Shown here: piece by piece, positions 34,729-46,206 of the stretch | Layout of the letters: every line of letters begins with the position of its first letter | Numbering within the stretch: the first letter of the stretch is position 1 | Assembly (NCBI GenBank): GCA_029961685.1 | Contig: JARWKL010000005.1 | Span: 40,151,357 to 40,215,356, forward strand | Direction: 5' to 3' | DNA from: Aristolochia californica | Lineage: Eukaryota; Streptophyta; Magnoliopsida; Piperales; Aristolochiaceae | DNA: 64,000 nucleotides | Notes under the pieces: generated by a model | The model's input: the letters and a program-made list of their open reading frames with translations, nothing else | Databases searched by the model: none | What the model was told of the DNA's origin: nothing | Position numbers and translations under genes: made by a program

Positions 34729-35242
34729 TGTTGATTTTATGGAAAAGAGAAAAACTTCGTTGACTTATTATAATCAGAGTGCATGAACCTCTATTTATAA
34801 TAGAGGAAAGTAGTAGAGTCCAACTATAATTAAACTACCTTTGTCCCAATTACACCTAAGCTCTAACACTTAAAGATAAGTCCTAGCATAATTAAATAAC
34901 CCAATATAAATAGAAGACTAACATGACTAAAACACCTTTAAAATGAAACTCTTCTGTGAGACCTCCTTCCATAATAATTGTGGCTCTGTAAGACTTCTTC
35001 TTGTGTAAGACTCATAATGCTACCTCATGTGATCATGGTGGGTCCATATCTTATGGGATTGGGCCCATCTTCCAACACACTTGGATATGTGGGCCTTCCT
35101 TGGTCTTATGGGCTTGGGCCCATCTTCCAATACACTTGGACATGTAGGCCGTCCTTGGTCGTGTGGGTTTGGGCCCATCTTTCAACACAGTTGGATATGT
35201 GGGCCTTCCTTGGTCGTGTGAGCTTGGGCCTATCTTCCAACA
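34729..35242 (-). repeat. 5' LTR of nested family B element with 55-bp tandem modules
   Basis: 514 bp. Three full 55-bp units begin at 35061, 35116 and 35171 (each GGGCCCATCTT...), with a partial fourth at 35226. The opposite LTR has fewer units, so module number changed after or during insertion. Confidence 0.9.
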
Positions 35243-35747
35243 ACCCTATTGACTCTTGGATGTTAGATTCATGAGCTTCTTTTCACACCACCGTGCATCG
35301 TTAGATCATGGAGAATTGTGTTATTGGAGATCGTAGGAAGGCATATCTTGTTGATGGAGAACCTTTGGATATTGTCGGTATTGGTAATGTCAATTTGAGG
35401 ATGTCAAATGGGTCAGTGTGGAAAATTCACAAGGTGAGACATGTACCAAAATTGATGTGTAATCTGATTTCAGTAGTGCAACTTGATGATGAAGGTCATA
35501 ATGTGACTTTTAATGGTGTTGCATGGAAAGTCACTAAGGGAGCCATAGGTGTTGCATGAGGAGTTAAAATTGGAACTCTTTACATCACTTCCAGTTGCAG
35601 AGACACGGTTGCAGTTGTTAATGTTGTTACTGATTTTGATTTGTGACATTATAGGCTCGATCACATGAGTGAGAAGGAAATGAAAGTGCTTCAGTCCAAA
35701 GGGAAGCTACTGGGGTTGAAAACTGTAAACAATAGTTTGTGTGAAGG
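35243..35747 (+). pseudogene. Family D protease and pre-integrase region
   Basis: IDSWMLDS is followed by TGA (35272-35274) where the catalytic motif should read Gly, then ASFHTT. The frame at 35308-35559 (IMENCVIGDRRKAYLVDGEPLDIVGIGNV...VRHVPKLMCNLISV) is the typical Copia protease-to-pre-integrase stretch. HYRLDHMSEKEMKVL is the HHCC zinc region start. It is cut at 35747 by the solo LTR. Confidence 0.88.
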
Positions 35748-36206
35748 TTTTGGAAGATGGACCCAAGCCCACATGACCAAGGAAGGCCCACATATCTAAG
35801 TGTGTTGGAAGATGGGCCCAAACCCATAAGACCAAGGAAGGCCCACATAGCCAAAAGTGTTGGAAGATGGGCCCAATCCCATAAGATATAGGACCCACCA
35901 TGATCACGTGAGGTGGCATAATAAGTCTTACACAATAAGAAGTCTAACAGAGCCACAATTATTATGGAAGCAAGTCTCACAGAAGAGTTTAAGTTTAAAG
36001 GTGTTTTAGTCATGTTACTCTTCTATTTATATTGGGTTATTTGATTATGCTAGGACTTATCTTAAGTGTTAGAGTTTGGGTGTGATTGGGACAAAAGTAG
36101 TTTAATTGTAATTGGACTCTACTACCTTCCTCTATTATAAATAGAGGTTCATGTACTCTGATTACATTAAGTCAATGAAGTATTTCACTTTTCCATAAAT
36201 TCAACA
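35748..36206 (+). mobile_element. Solo LTR of family B
   Basis: 459 bp, TTTTGGAAGATGG...AAATTCAACA, homologous to the LTRs at 31831/34729 in reverse orientation. Flanks GAAGG/GAAAG form a 4-of-5 target duplication. No interior or second LTR remains, so it is the product of LTR-LTR recombination. It carries two full modules of the GGAAGATGGGCCCAAG type. Confidence 0.9.
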
Positions 36207-36998
36207 GAAAGCTTTATTTTCGACAAGCAGAAAAGGGTTAGCATTTCTAAGGCTGGAAAGGAACAAAAGACAACAAAATTGGTGTTGGTTCACATAGATG
36301 TTTGGGGGCCTTCAACTGTTACTTCCCCTGGTGGTTCTAACTACTATGTGACATTTATTGATGATACAAGTAGAAAGGTATATGTTTATTTCTTGAAAAA
36401 GAAATTTGATGCCTTTGATACATTCAAGAGATGGAGAACAATGGTTGAGAATGAGACAAATTTGAAGGTAAAGTGTCTGCAGTCAGATAATGGGGGAGAA
36501 TACATAGATGATGATTTCAAGTGGTATTGTGCTAATAATGCAATCAAGATGAAGAAGACCATTCTAGGAAATCCTCAACAGAGTGGTGTGGCTGAGAGGA
36601 TGAAGAGAACTTTGAATGAGCGTGTTAGGAGCATGAGATTATATGCGGGATTGCTAAAGATGTTTTGGTCTGAGGCTATTAGCATTGCTGCCTATTTGAT
36701 CAACAGATGTCCCTCAACACCATTGGATTGCAAAATACCAGAAGAGGTCTGGAGCGACAAAGAGGTAAACCTTTATTTCTTGAAAGTTTTTTGTTGTGTC
36801 TCTTATATTCATATTGATTTTGCTGATAGAAGTAAACTTGATGCTAAATCTAAGGTATGTTTCTTTATTGGCTATGGTGGTACTCAGTTTGGTTATCACT
36901 TTTGAGATGACCAAAGTCGTAAGGTTATGAGGAGCAAGGACATGATTTTCAATGAAGGTGCCATGTATAAAGATCGTGAATAGAGTCTGAGAGCACAA
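36207..36998 (+). pseudogene. Family D integrase core
   Basis: An uninterrupted 208-residue block (36279-36905) retains HIDVWGPS, TFIDDTSRKVYVYF, QSDNGGEYIDDDF, PQQSGVAERMKRTLNERVRSM, so both Asp and the Glu of DD(35)E are present. FIGYGGTQFGY follows, then a stop. Upstream, the segment 36207-36278 (KQKRVS..AGKEQKTT) links to the pre-integrase region across the solo LTR. It is the best-preserved catalytic domain in the window. Confidence 0.88.
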
Positions 36999-37109
36999 GT
37001 GATGAAGCCAAGAAGTCTGAAGTGATTAAGTTGAGAGATCTTCCAGTTATTGAGATGGAGAATATCGCTCAGGAAGATCAAGAAAACATACCCCCATAAG
37101 TAAATCAGG

Positions 37110-38208
37110 ACATTCTTGTGACTAAACTCAGGAGATCTGCTAGAACTTGCAGACCACCACAAAGGTACTCCCTTGCATTGAATTATATTTTATTAACCGA
37201 TAAAGGTGAACCAGAGAGTTATGAGAAAACCATTCAAGTTGATGAATCAACCAAGTGAGAGTTGGCCATGTGGGATGAAATGGATTTATTATTATCCAAT
37301 CAGATATGACAATTGACTGAGTTACCAAAAGAGAAGAAGGTCTTGCAAAACAAATGGGTGTACCGAATAAAAGACGAACATGATGGCAACAAGCGGTACA
37401 AGGCAAGACTGGTGGTAAAGGGCTTTCAACAAAAAGAAGACATTGACTACACTGAGATTTTCTCTACAGTAGTGAAATTGACTACTATTAGAACAATGCC
37501 TGGACTAGTAGCAAATGAAGACTTGCACTTAGAGCAGTTGGATGTAAAGACAACCTTTCTTCATGGTGATTTGAAGGAAGAAATTTACATGATACAACCA
37601 CAGGGTTTCAAAACACGTAGAAAAGAGAAAATGGTGTATAAACTTCAAAAGAGCTTGTATGGTCTTAAACAAGCTCCAAGACAATAGTATAAGAAGTTTG
37701 ACACCTTTATGAGTAGTAATGGTTTCTTGAGGTGCCAGGCAAATCATTGCTGTTATGTGAAGAAGCTTGATGACTCCTATATCATTCTACTGCTGTATGT
37801 TGATGACATGTTGATAGCATGTGCTTGCAAACAAGAAATAGATAAGTTGAAAAAGGAGTTATCCAAGAAGTTTGCAATGAAGGATTTGGGTGCTGCAAAA
37901 AACAAATCCTCTAGATGAGGATTACTAGAGATATTGATGTCTTGAAATTGTCACAAGAAGAATATGTGAAGAAGGTGTTGAGCAAGTTCAACATGAACGA
38001 TGCAGAAACAGTGAATACTCCTTTGGCTAATCACTTTAGGCTATCCAAGGAGCAGTCACCTTCTACAAAGCAGGAGCAAGCCTACATAGCCAATGTGCCT
38101 TATGCTTATGCTATTGGTAGTCTCATGTATGCCATGGTGTGCACTAGACTAGACATAGCTCATGCAGTGGGAGTTGTGTGCAGATATATGAGTAATCCAG
38201 GTAAATAG
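37110..38208 (+). pseudogene. Family D reverse transcriptase
   Basis: Motifs in order: TELPKEKKVLQNKWVYRIK, YKARLVVKGFQQKEDIDYTEIFS, LEQLDVKTTFLHGDLKEEIYM, SLYGLKQAPRQ (then TAG), ILLLYVDDMLIAC, MKDLGAAK (then stop), VNTPLANHFRLS, YAIGSLMYAMVCTRLDIAHAVG. The YVDD active site is intact. Two stops and one frameshift near 37915 break it. Confidence 0.9.
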
Positions 38209-38747
38209 CATTGGGAAGCAGTGAAGTGAATTCTCAGGTATTTGAGAGGCACTGCAGACTCAGCCTTATGTTTCAAAAAGTCAGACTTGGGATTATAGGG
38301 TTATGTAGATGCTGACATGGTTGGAGACATTGAAGGCAGGAAGAGTACCACTGGTTATGTATACACATTGGGTGGTACAACAATTAGCTGGGTCTCTAAG
38401 AGTCAAAAGATAGTTTTCTCTTTCCACTACTGAGGTAGAATATGTCATTGTGACTAAAGCCAACAAAGATATGGTATGACTACAGTCTTTCTGGGAAGAA
38501 TTAGGTTTTAAACATGGGCAAAATGTGTTATATTGTGACAGTCAAAGTGCTATTCATTTATCAAAGAATTTTGTTTATCATGCCAGAACAAAGCACATAC
38601 AGGTGCATTATCAGATCGGCTCTGGAGGATGGAGTCTTAACACTTGAGAAGATTCGAGGAAGTCAGAATCCGGCTGATATGTTGACAAAAGTTGTTACAA
38701 TAAAAAAATTGAACACAACTTCAGTTAAACTTTTCTTTGAGGATTGA
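38209..38747 (+). pseudogene. Family D RNase H
   Basis: Reads [43 protein letters not shown], then after a one-base frameshift TEVEYV, LYCDSQSAIHLSKNFVYHARTKHI, ADMLTK. It is followed by GTGGGAGAT, the polypurine-type tract before the 3' LTR. The ADLAG first Asp region reads ADMVG. Confidence 0.88.
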
Positions 38748-38805
38748 GAAGTTGTTGCTGTTGTAGAGGAGATATTGATGATGAATCAGTTTCCAAGTGG
38801 GAGAT

Positions 38806-39180
38806 TGTTAAGTTGTGGAGCCTAATTAACTGTCGTTTCATTAAGGATAATTTGAAAATTTTACTCTTGTATAGTGGTTACCCTAATTTTTCCTTTATAT
38901 TTGGGGGCACCGTTGTTAGGGTTTTATCATCACCGAGAAGGAGTTGGAGTTGCAGCCCGAGAGAGGTTAGAGAAAACACCTGTAAGTGTGTGCGATTTCT
39001 CTTGTAAACTAATTCATCTTTATAGTGAATCACTGCAGCGACGAAAGACAGGACGTAGTCTCACCTTGAGGTGAGCTTGTATAAATCTTGTTGTTTTTGT
39101 TCTCGTGCTTGTTTTTTATTTCTTCTGCGATTATTATTATTGTTCTTGTTAGTTTGGAATTAGGCATCTAATTCCCAATA
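38806..39180 (+). repeat. 3' LTR of family D Copia
   Basis: 375 bp, TGTTAAGTTGTGG...TTCCCAATA; the terminal CA has become TA. It is followed by target copy GTAGT. Confidence 0.93.
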
Positions 39181-39297
39181 GTAGTCTGATCACTATTTAC
39201 CTACTAAAGCCAAAGACTCATAACGGTTGTTTGAGGGAAAGTCGTATCAAGATTTTATCCTTGACACCCTTCGCACCATACAATTCTAGTTTCTCTT

Positions 39298-39464
39298 GCA
39301 ACATGGTATCTAGCTCTGTTGGTGAAATTCATCCAACTCAAGGTGCTGGCCAAAATTGCAACAACAAACAAGACAATGGTGCCAGATGTCAGGTGTGTAA
39401 TCGTTATGGTCACACCGCATTAGTGTGTCATAACCAATTCAACCAAGCTGAAAAAAGCTCCTGA
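39298..39464 (+). pseudogene. Copia gag zinc-knuckle fragment
   Basis: NMVSSSVGEIHPTQGAGQN...CQVCNRYGHTALVC gives one complete CCHC knuckle (C-x2-C-x4-H-x4-C) in the form common in Copia gag C termini. No other part of that element is adjacent. It lies about 300 bp upstream of the next host gene. Confidence 0.65.
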
Positions 39465-39771
39465 GCCCTTGTAGTAATAATGCTTTTAGCCCTGTCTCAT
39501 AATTCTGATTCTTGTAGGCTTCTCAGACTCGAGCTCTGACACAATACCCCCGTGCTTTCTTTCCCCTTCTGGTTCTAAACTCTACTGTAGACAGAATAAA
39601 TATTTTTCCCGCTCGTCCACGATTCGTATTTCGTTTGAAACGCTCCCATTTCCAGTTATTATTATTACCTTTTAGTTACGAATCATTGTTGTGGTTGCCA
39701 ATCTCCTCTTTTGATCGAGCTGTGTTATCTTTTTCCTTTCAACTTTTGTCTGAAAATTTCGGTCCTGCTAG
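39465..39771 (+). promoter_or_regulatory. Probable promoter/5' UTR of the gene at 39772
   Basis: Short region between a transposon relic and the start codon. AATAAATATTTTTCCCGC lies near 39596 and a T-rich leader precedes the ATG. No distinct TATA or initiator was assigned. Confidence 0.35.
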
Positions 39772-42700
39772 ATGGACGACGATAAGCTGAATCGTGACAT
39801 TGATCGGAGGCTTTCTCTTATTGACGTTTCTTCTGTCGATGATTGTCTCATCGATTCTGTCTCGGATGCCTCTTTCTTGCTCCGATCTTCAGGTATTACA
39901 TATTTATTCTTTATTAATCGATCTCTTCATCATTATTAATCTACTCTTTTAAAAGATTTGTATTTGAGCAATGACGATCTATGGTTTTGATTCGATAAAG
40001 TTGGTCGACTTTCTTCTTTCGTTGTTTTTTTTCTTCTTCTGTTTCCTTTTTGTTTTCGCACTTTGTTGCTGCTTCTATGGTTCTGTCTTCTTGCTTATGT
40101 GTGGTTTCTTCAGCTTCAATGGTTATTTTAGAAGCTACGAACTTGAAGAATCATTTGCTTCTCAAGTTTACCTGGCGATGCTTTGTTGATTAGTTTGTTT
40201 TTACTTTTCTCGTTTGGTAAAAAAGTTTAACATCTGCTATTTTAGCCTGCCCGTGTACGAAATTAGTGGTTGAACATTAACAGAACTATTTGAATACGTT
40301 CTTTAGACTGCCTTCAAATCCGAGCTCCCGGTATGCTTGCTGCAAGTTGGTGGAAGGAGTATCCGTTCTTCAGTTGATGTCCGACGTTCTAATTATAGGG
40401 TTTGCCGTCATCGTTTTTTACATGCTTTAAGTTTCTGCAGGATGGCAAATAGATGCTTGATCTTCCAGTTAAGTTGTGTGTGTATAGTATGGTGTTTGCC
40501 TGCTAGGAGTTTCGCAGGTGCCCTAGGTTAGGTTAGGTTACCTAGAACTTCTTTTTTATATTTTTATATTTTAAATTGGGTGAATATAGCATCTATGAAT
40601 ATCAAGAAAAGAGACAGGGAATGCAAGGGAGTGATATGCACATCAAGGGCCTCCTCAAACTCCAGAAAGCCTGCTACCTTCACCAAAGCATCATGAGAAA
40701 AGCAAACAGGCCCAACCAGACCTATATCCAGCCAAAGCAGGTGATAAAGGCTCTCCAGTGGTCCTCCAAGCGTAAAAGAATGTTGATCCTCATTAGAAGC
40801 TCTGCCAGATGCCATCACTATTGCCTTCTTGTCAAGTATGCCAAAGGTGGCTGTCTTACCACAGATGACTGAAAATCTGGAAGCTCTTTAGCAGATGCAG
40901 GAGTTGGTATTCCAAAGTGCTGATCCTCTTGTAAGGCAGAAGTAACCATTTGGGTGATTATTCTCTGGTGATGCTTGACTGCTACATTTAACGGCATATG
41001 GTGTGTATGCATTTCGGTTTGGTGAATTGTGATGCATTTGGGAGGAGCCGCAACACAAATAATCAGGTGGCCTGTTGCATCCTAAATAATGACTCTGCCC
41101 CAAATGCATCAAGTTATGATCACATTGGAATTTGCCTTAAGCCATCCAGGCAGTCGTAAGACCACTGTCTGATTCAGTTCCCTTCATAGTGGTTGTCAAA
41201 GCGAGAATCCCCAATTCTCAAAACTTGCTCTTTAGTTTCAAATTTCATTGTAATATACCAAGGATAGCTGGTGAGATAAGAAAGAGATAATTTTGAGTGA
41301 ATTTTAGAAACTAGGGAGAGGGCTACTTTGCTGTCTTCCAAGCAATCTATAGTTCTGCTCTTTCCGGAGGTCACACAGTATGGAAACAGAAGCGCAATTG
41401 CAGATATGGTGGACATGCTTGTCTGAAATTAGGTGAGGAAAATTCAAAACAGTTTTTTTGCCAAGTGAGGGAAAAACCCACCAAGTTTTCAACTAAGACA
41501 ATTTTGCACCATGCAAATTCTACATATGCTGAACAAGAAAAATAGTAATTTCTTAATGGGCTCAGAGTATGTTTGACAAAACCCACTGTGACTCAAAGCC
41601 ATCATAACACAGTTAAGAGATAATTCAGAGTAGACAGTCTGTCTTTAAGAACTCCCCTTAAGAACCCTCAAGCAGATAACACTGAAATTGCATATTAGTT
41701 GGCAGATACTGTCTACTACTCTTTCTCCCATGACATTTGGGAGTCAATTAACTTGGTTTTCACTTAACTATTAACTTGCTATATGGATCAATCATCTAGA
41801 TCCAAGTATCGTAATGTGGAAACTTGGGGAATTTGATGGAATAAAATTGTGCATGTAAGGTCTCTCTAAATGATGTTCCAAAAGTGAGGTTTATCCACCG
41901 TCTGGACATCAACTAGAGTCATGCATCCAATTTTGCATCTATTGGCAGTGACCCCTCCAGATGTGATGAGTTCTTTGAGAATGCGATGGTTTAAGGATCA
42001 ACTAGTCATAAGTAACTCTCCTCAGCTGGTCCATTCCCATTAATTGAAGTATGCCTTGTTGGAGTAAGTTTCTAAGTTCTAATACCCTAAGATATTTTCC
42101 CATGCAAATGAAGCTATGTGACCAGTTTGTGGGGATGGTTGATAAGATCCCTGCCTAATTTCCTTATTATATTTTGGCAACAATGCATTTGCTGTTTACC
42201 AGAGAGGTAAGAGAAGTTTAAGCTTGAAAGCCTTGGTCACCACTTTGATCAGCCTGAGGCTACATCTACCCTTAGTGATTGGTTTACATCTGCTCTTGGT
42301 AATTGGTTTACATATTACCTTCAGTCAAAAGTATTCCAAAAAATATTTGTTGGAGTTGTTAGTGTGTTCCATGACAAAAGTGGCATGGAAGAAGCAATTT
42401 TTAGTATGATTTTGGCATGCCTTCACGTACCATCTATACGTGCTAGAAGGAGCCTTATTTTTCCATCTATTATCTGAAGCCATATATACTTGTATCGCCT
42501 TTTCATAGAAATGGGGATTTCCATAATGATCAAATCTTGTAAACATTGAGAGATTTAATGGTATATGAGTGTTTTCTCCTGTTTGTTATAGTATTTCAGA
42601 CTTGTCATGATTTGTTTAAAGTCCTGCTTCCTTTTCATAGAGTTGGACAATATTCATCATTGGTCATATTTCTAAGTGTATGACTGCAAGAGTGCAACCC

Positions 42701-45700
42701 GGAAGGATGGGTCAACTTTGCCAGGAAGGGACTGGTCATTCATTTTGTGACTTTAGAAATGATAAGGTGACAAATTAGAGAAGTATACTTTTCCTATTCT
42801 TAACAAAGCATATATTCTAAAAATTACATTGATTTTTAAGTTGTCGTGATATTTCTGTGGGCAGGTTTTGCCATGTTATCTTAAAAACACCGCCATTGAC
42901 TTGTAAATGATTTCTCAAGTGACAGGCCTTCCACAAAAAATGGACCCCGAATGCATTGGTATAGCACCTCAGGTGGAAAGGTTGGAGGAACCAGCTAGAG
43001 TTAAAATCAGCAAACAAATGGAACTGTTACCTCTGGTGTCAGAACTCTCAGGTGCTACGCAAATTGGAAAAGCTCCAAAGTGTAACTTGCGTAAAAGTTT
43101 AGCTTGGGATAATGCTTTTTTCACCAGTGAAGGTATGATTCTTGGTAATGGCATTCAGAACAAAGTTTGATAAATTCTGCTTTATCGCACACATGAAAAA
43201 ACTTTAAATAATGATCATCTTCTCTATTGCTTTTGATTAGGTGTCCTTGATGCTGATGAGCTGGCAATGGTGACTAAAGCATTTAAGAAGGCAGCACCTG
43301 CATTACCTGGAATTGAAGAAGATTTGAGGAGATCAGCTGAATCAAACACCACCGTTGGTAGTGAGAGTTGGGCTCTTGAAAGCCTTGAAGTTGATTTGTT
43401 TGATCATTTAAGAGCGTCTGTTCGCTATTCTGGTGATGAGAGTGATAAAGCTTCAGATGTGTCATCTTGTAGGAGCAAAGCTGGACCAAGCAAACCAGGC
43501 CTATCATCTTGCAGTAGTAAGTAGAATCAATAGTTATATGTTTTCATTACCGCTCGAGGTTTTGAATTAAGTTGATAAGTAATCTGGCATATTTAGAACA
43601 CTTATCCATTGCTAGATCATCTGCTGGTTAGTCTACATGCCTTTACGCTTGCCTGAAATCTACAAAAAATTCTTCAAATAATGGTTCCATATGTCCAGAG
43701 TTTGATATTTCTATGATGTGAGAGTCTTTTTGAAATTTCTTTTCTTGCTACTGTACTAATGATATTGTTCTTAAGTTGCTTACTAATGCTTTGCAGCATC
43801 AAAAAGGCAGAATCTGGCTTCTCAGAGCAAGGTAAATTATCTTTCTTTCAGCAGTTATAAGCATGCTTTTGTACATCTGATGCTTAACTAATCCCATCTT
43901 AAGCTAGAATTTCAGATAAAGCATGTGCCTTCTGCTTCCAAGAGACAGAGCATCCACAATCAAAGCTTGAAAAAGATCTCCGAGGAGGCACTTTCTCATC
44001 TACATAATGTTCAGGTGAACTTTATTTATACACCTGACCTTTTAAATGGTTTCAAGTGTTGAGGAAAATTGACTATTTTAGTTATTGATCAATTGAAGGG
44101 ACCCAATAAAAGTAGAGATCAGAAGCCCCCTTTAAAGCCACCTAAAATTTTATCCAGGACCAGTCCTCTCCCTTCGGCAACCAGCAAACGAACATCCTTG
44201 GCTTCTCCTGGGCCTTCAAAAAGTAAAATTAATTGTGGTAAGGCTTCATTGTATTTGTTGATGCTCATGAAGAGTCAGTATTTGGCATCTTGAATTTGGA
44301 CGTAGGCAACTTTATTAACATGGAGGACCTTTATCTAATTGTTTTATTTATCTGTTTTGTGGTGGCAAAATACAGGGGACGCTGGGAACAGACAGCTGTT
44401 GGCAGTTTCTGCAAAACCTGTACCTCCTAGTTCTATTCCTACTCCTAAGTCTTCATCTTCTTCAGGTTTGCCCAAGTTAGCCCAGAGTAGATCTGGGGGC
44501 CCTTCTTTCATGTCCATAGGTAAATTTACCTCAAGGATATCTGGAAATAAAGCTGAATCTAGAAATAGCACTCACCCTTCAACTTGTTCTACCATAAAAA
44601 CCCCGATTCGCTCTTCAATGAAAAAAGTAGAAAATGGAAAGATAAATGCCTCATTGCGTTTAATGCCTTCTTCGAAATTGTCAACCGTATCACCTGCAAG
44701 TTCTATTGATGGCATGTCTTCTTCAGAGTCATCTTCATCAACACCTACTGCGAAACAAAGGATGAACAATTCCAAGATAAGACTTCACGCTGGGTCCTCA
44801 TTTTCTGCAGGGAATGCTTTAGAGAGTGTTCCCCTTCAGCTCACAGATTTGGGCCAATCAGAAGATAAAGGGATGGCATTGGGTAATGAAGTAGCCAAAA
44901 GAGTTCCTCAGTCTTCTGCTATGGATTCTCTTAGAAGTGGACTTCAAAGTACCTCCTCCTCGCGATTGCTCAAGCCATCTGGTCTTCGATTACCTTCACC
45001 AAAGATAGGTTTCTTTGATGTGGTTAGTAGCAGTGTTCTATGCAGTATAGAAATATGAAAAAAAAATTCAATGGAGTCCCTATTTTAATTTGAGGAAGCA
45101 AGCTCATTACCTTATAGCCAGAAAGACCTCTTTGAATTATTTGATAAATGACAATGCTGATCCTTGCACTTGAAAGAAGTAACGTGATAGTAGACCTTTT
45201 TTTTGTTTTTTGAAATTGTAATTGAAAGGTTAACCACCGGTGCATTTGTTTCTGACTAAATATTGTGTGGTTTTTTCAGGACAAACTTGTGCCACGTGCT
45301 TCTAGTGGGTCTTTGCATTCTCATACTATACAGCCAAGCAATCGTCTTAAAAGTGCTGCTGCAGTTGGCAACCTTGGTGAGGCCTTAAAGCCAAAGTCCT
45401 ACAATAAACTTCAGGCAGACTTCTCAGCTTCAGACATGAAACCTGCAACCACTTCACCCATGCAAAAGCAGTCAAATTCATCTCCTGCAACCATTGAAGA
45501 GGTTAATATGAGTGCTGAACTGCATGTATCTGAAACAAAATATTGTGATCAGCATCCTGATTTCGAACTGGAACAGCACACTTCACAAAATGCCCAAAAG
45601 AATAATGAGCAAGTGCAGCCAGTGGAGCAGGTTCATTCAACAGATATCAACAGTAACTCCACTTATAAAGATGAATTTCAGGTTTTACTTGAAGCAAAGT

Positions 45701-46206
45701 CTGGCTATAATGAACAGACTCTGGATCAGTTATCATCCATTGGTAATTTCAATGTCGACGAAGTAAAAAATGTGATTGAACAACAGATGCCCTCTCTTTC
45801 AGCTTTGGATTCAAAGAACTCAACTAGTTCTACCCTTTCCGAGTTAGCTTCCCATTCTAGGGAACTCACACTTCATGGAACCAAGGTAATTAGTTCCATT
45901 GAGCTTACTTTTCCAGCTGTTCTGGGCATTGAATCTCCTTCTGTGAGAACTCCCTTGTCAGTTAACCCGTATCTCGGCAACGCAAATGGATCATTTGCCT
46001 TGGCAGTGGAAGGAATCAAACAAATAGATAAAATGGTTGATCCTACTTCTACGAAAGTCAAAGAAAGACCTACAGAGGAGGAGCTCAAGCAGGAAAATCT
46101 TCAAGCAAATACTTACTGTGAAGTGGAGCCTTTTTGGAGTGAAAAAGAGAACAACCAGGAGAGTAATTGCTATTCTTTGTCACTTCCTCAGCAGCAGGTT
46201 ATCTAA
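39772..46206 (+). CDS. Uncharacterised Ser-rich plant protein, 8 coding exons
   Basis: Exons 39772-39892, 42926-43132, 43241-43516, 43797-43831, 43916-44014, 44099-44237, 44376-45022 and 45280-46206 join in phase with GT-AG borders to 816 residues. The N terminus is MDDDKLNRDIDRRLSLIDVS; residues about 96-106 are RKSLAWDNAFF followed by TSEGVLDADEL, the most conserved-looking block. The middle is low-complexity, rich in Ser/Pro/Lys (PKSSSSSGLPKL, SSESSSSTPT), with LKPSGLRLPSPKIGFFD near 595-612. No enzymatic domain, signal peptide or membrane segment is visible; a disordered, possibly cytoskeletal or nuclear protein is only a guess. Exon 2 could start 6 bases earlier (tandem acceptors AAG/ACAG). 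The terminal codons VI-stop may instead be spliced out: CAG/GTTATC at 46198 could join GGAATTTGCAAATGA after an acceptor at 46555. Intron 1 is 3.0 kb with a LINE relic. Confidence 0.82.
40818..41590 (-). pseudogene. LINE (non-LTR) RT/RNase H C-terminal remnant in intron 1
   Basis: On the minus strand, LPGWLKANSN is followed by WGRVII.DATGHLIICVAAPPK, resembling the GWxKxNxDGA...GGVIRDxxGxLI segment of plant LINE-encoded RNase H. An upstream Cys/Trp-rich stretch could be the zf-RVT region. Stops are frequent. It lies antisense inside the first intron of the host gene. Boundaries are approximate. Confidence 0.42.

Larger units (their letters stand above)
31831..35242 (-). mobile_element. Non-autonomous LTR element (family B) nested in Copia
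   Basis: LTRs 31831-32300 (470 bp) and 34729-35242 (514 bp) with TGTTGATTTT ends and flanks GCCCT/ACCCT (4 of 5). Minus-strand PBS TGGTATTAGAGC lies next to 34729 and polypurine CTTGAGGGGGAG next to 32300, so it reads on the minus strand. The ~2.4-kb interior lacks any polyprotein and contains a separate TRIM (33347-33674). The leader GTTGACTCGATCAACC is shared with the family B copy at 11482. It inserted exactly between gag knuckle and protease of the host Copia. Confidence 0.9.
30570..39180 (+). mobile_element. Copia LTR retrotransposon (family D) broken by two later insertions
   Basis: LTRs 30570-30956 and 38806-39180; target duplication GTAGT is perfect (30565-30569, 39181-39185). PBS TGGTATTAGAGC lies at 30959-30970. 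Internal order is gag, CCHC knuckle, protease, integrase, RT, RNase H. A family B element (31831-35242) splits it between knuckle and protease, and a solo LTR (35748-36206) splits it just before integrase. Removing both insertions, each with one target copy, keeps the polyprotein in one phase at both joints. Point stops remain elsewhere, so the copy is dead. Confidence 0.95.

Noticed and set aside
32129..35274. Trp/Leu/Gly-rich frames with repeated GPSSNT-like units
   Set aside because: They are translations of the 55-bp LTR modules; the repeat, not a protein, explains them.
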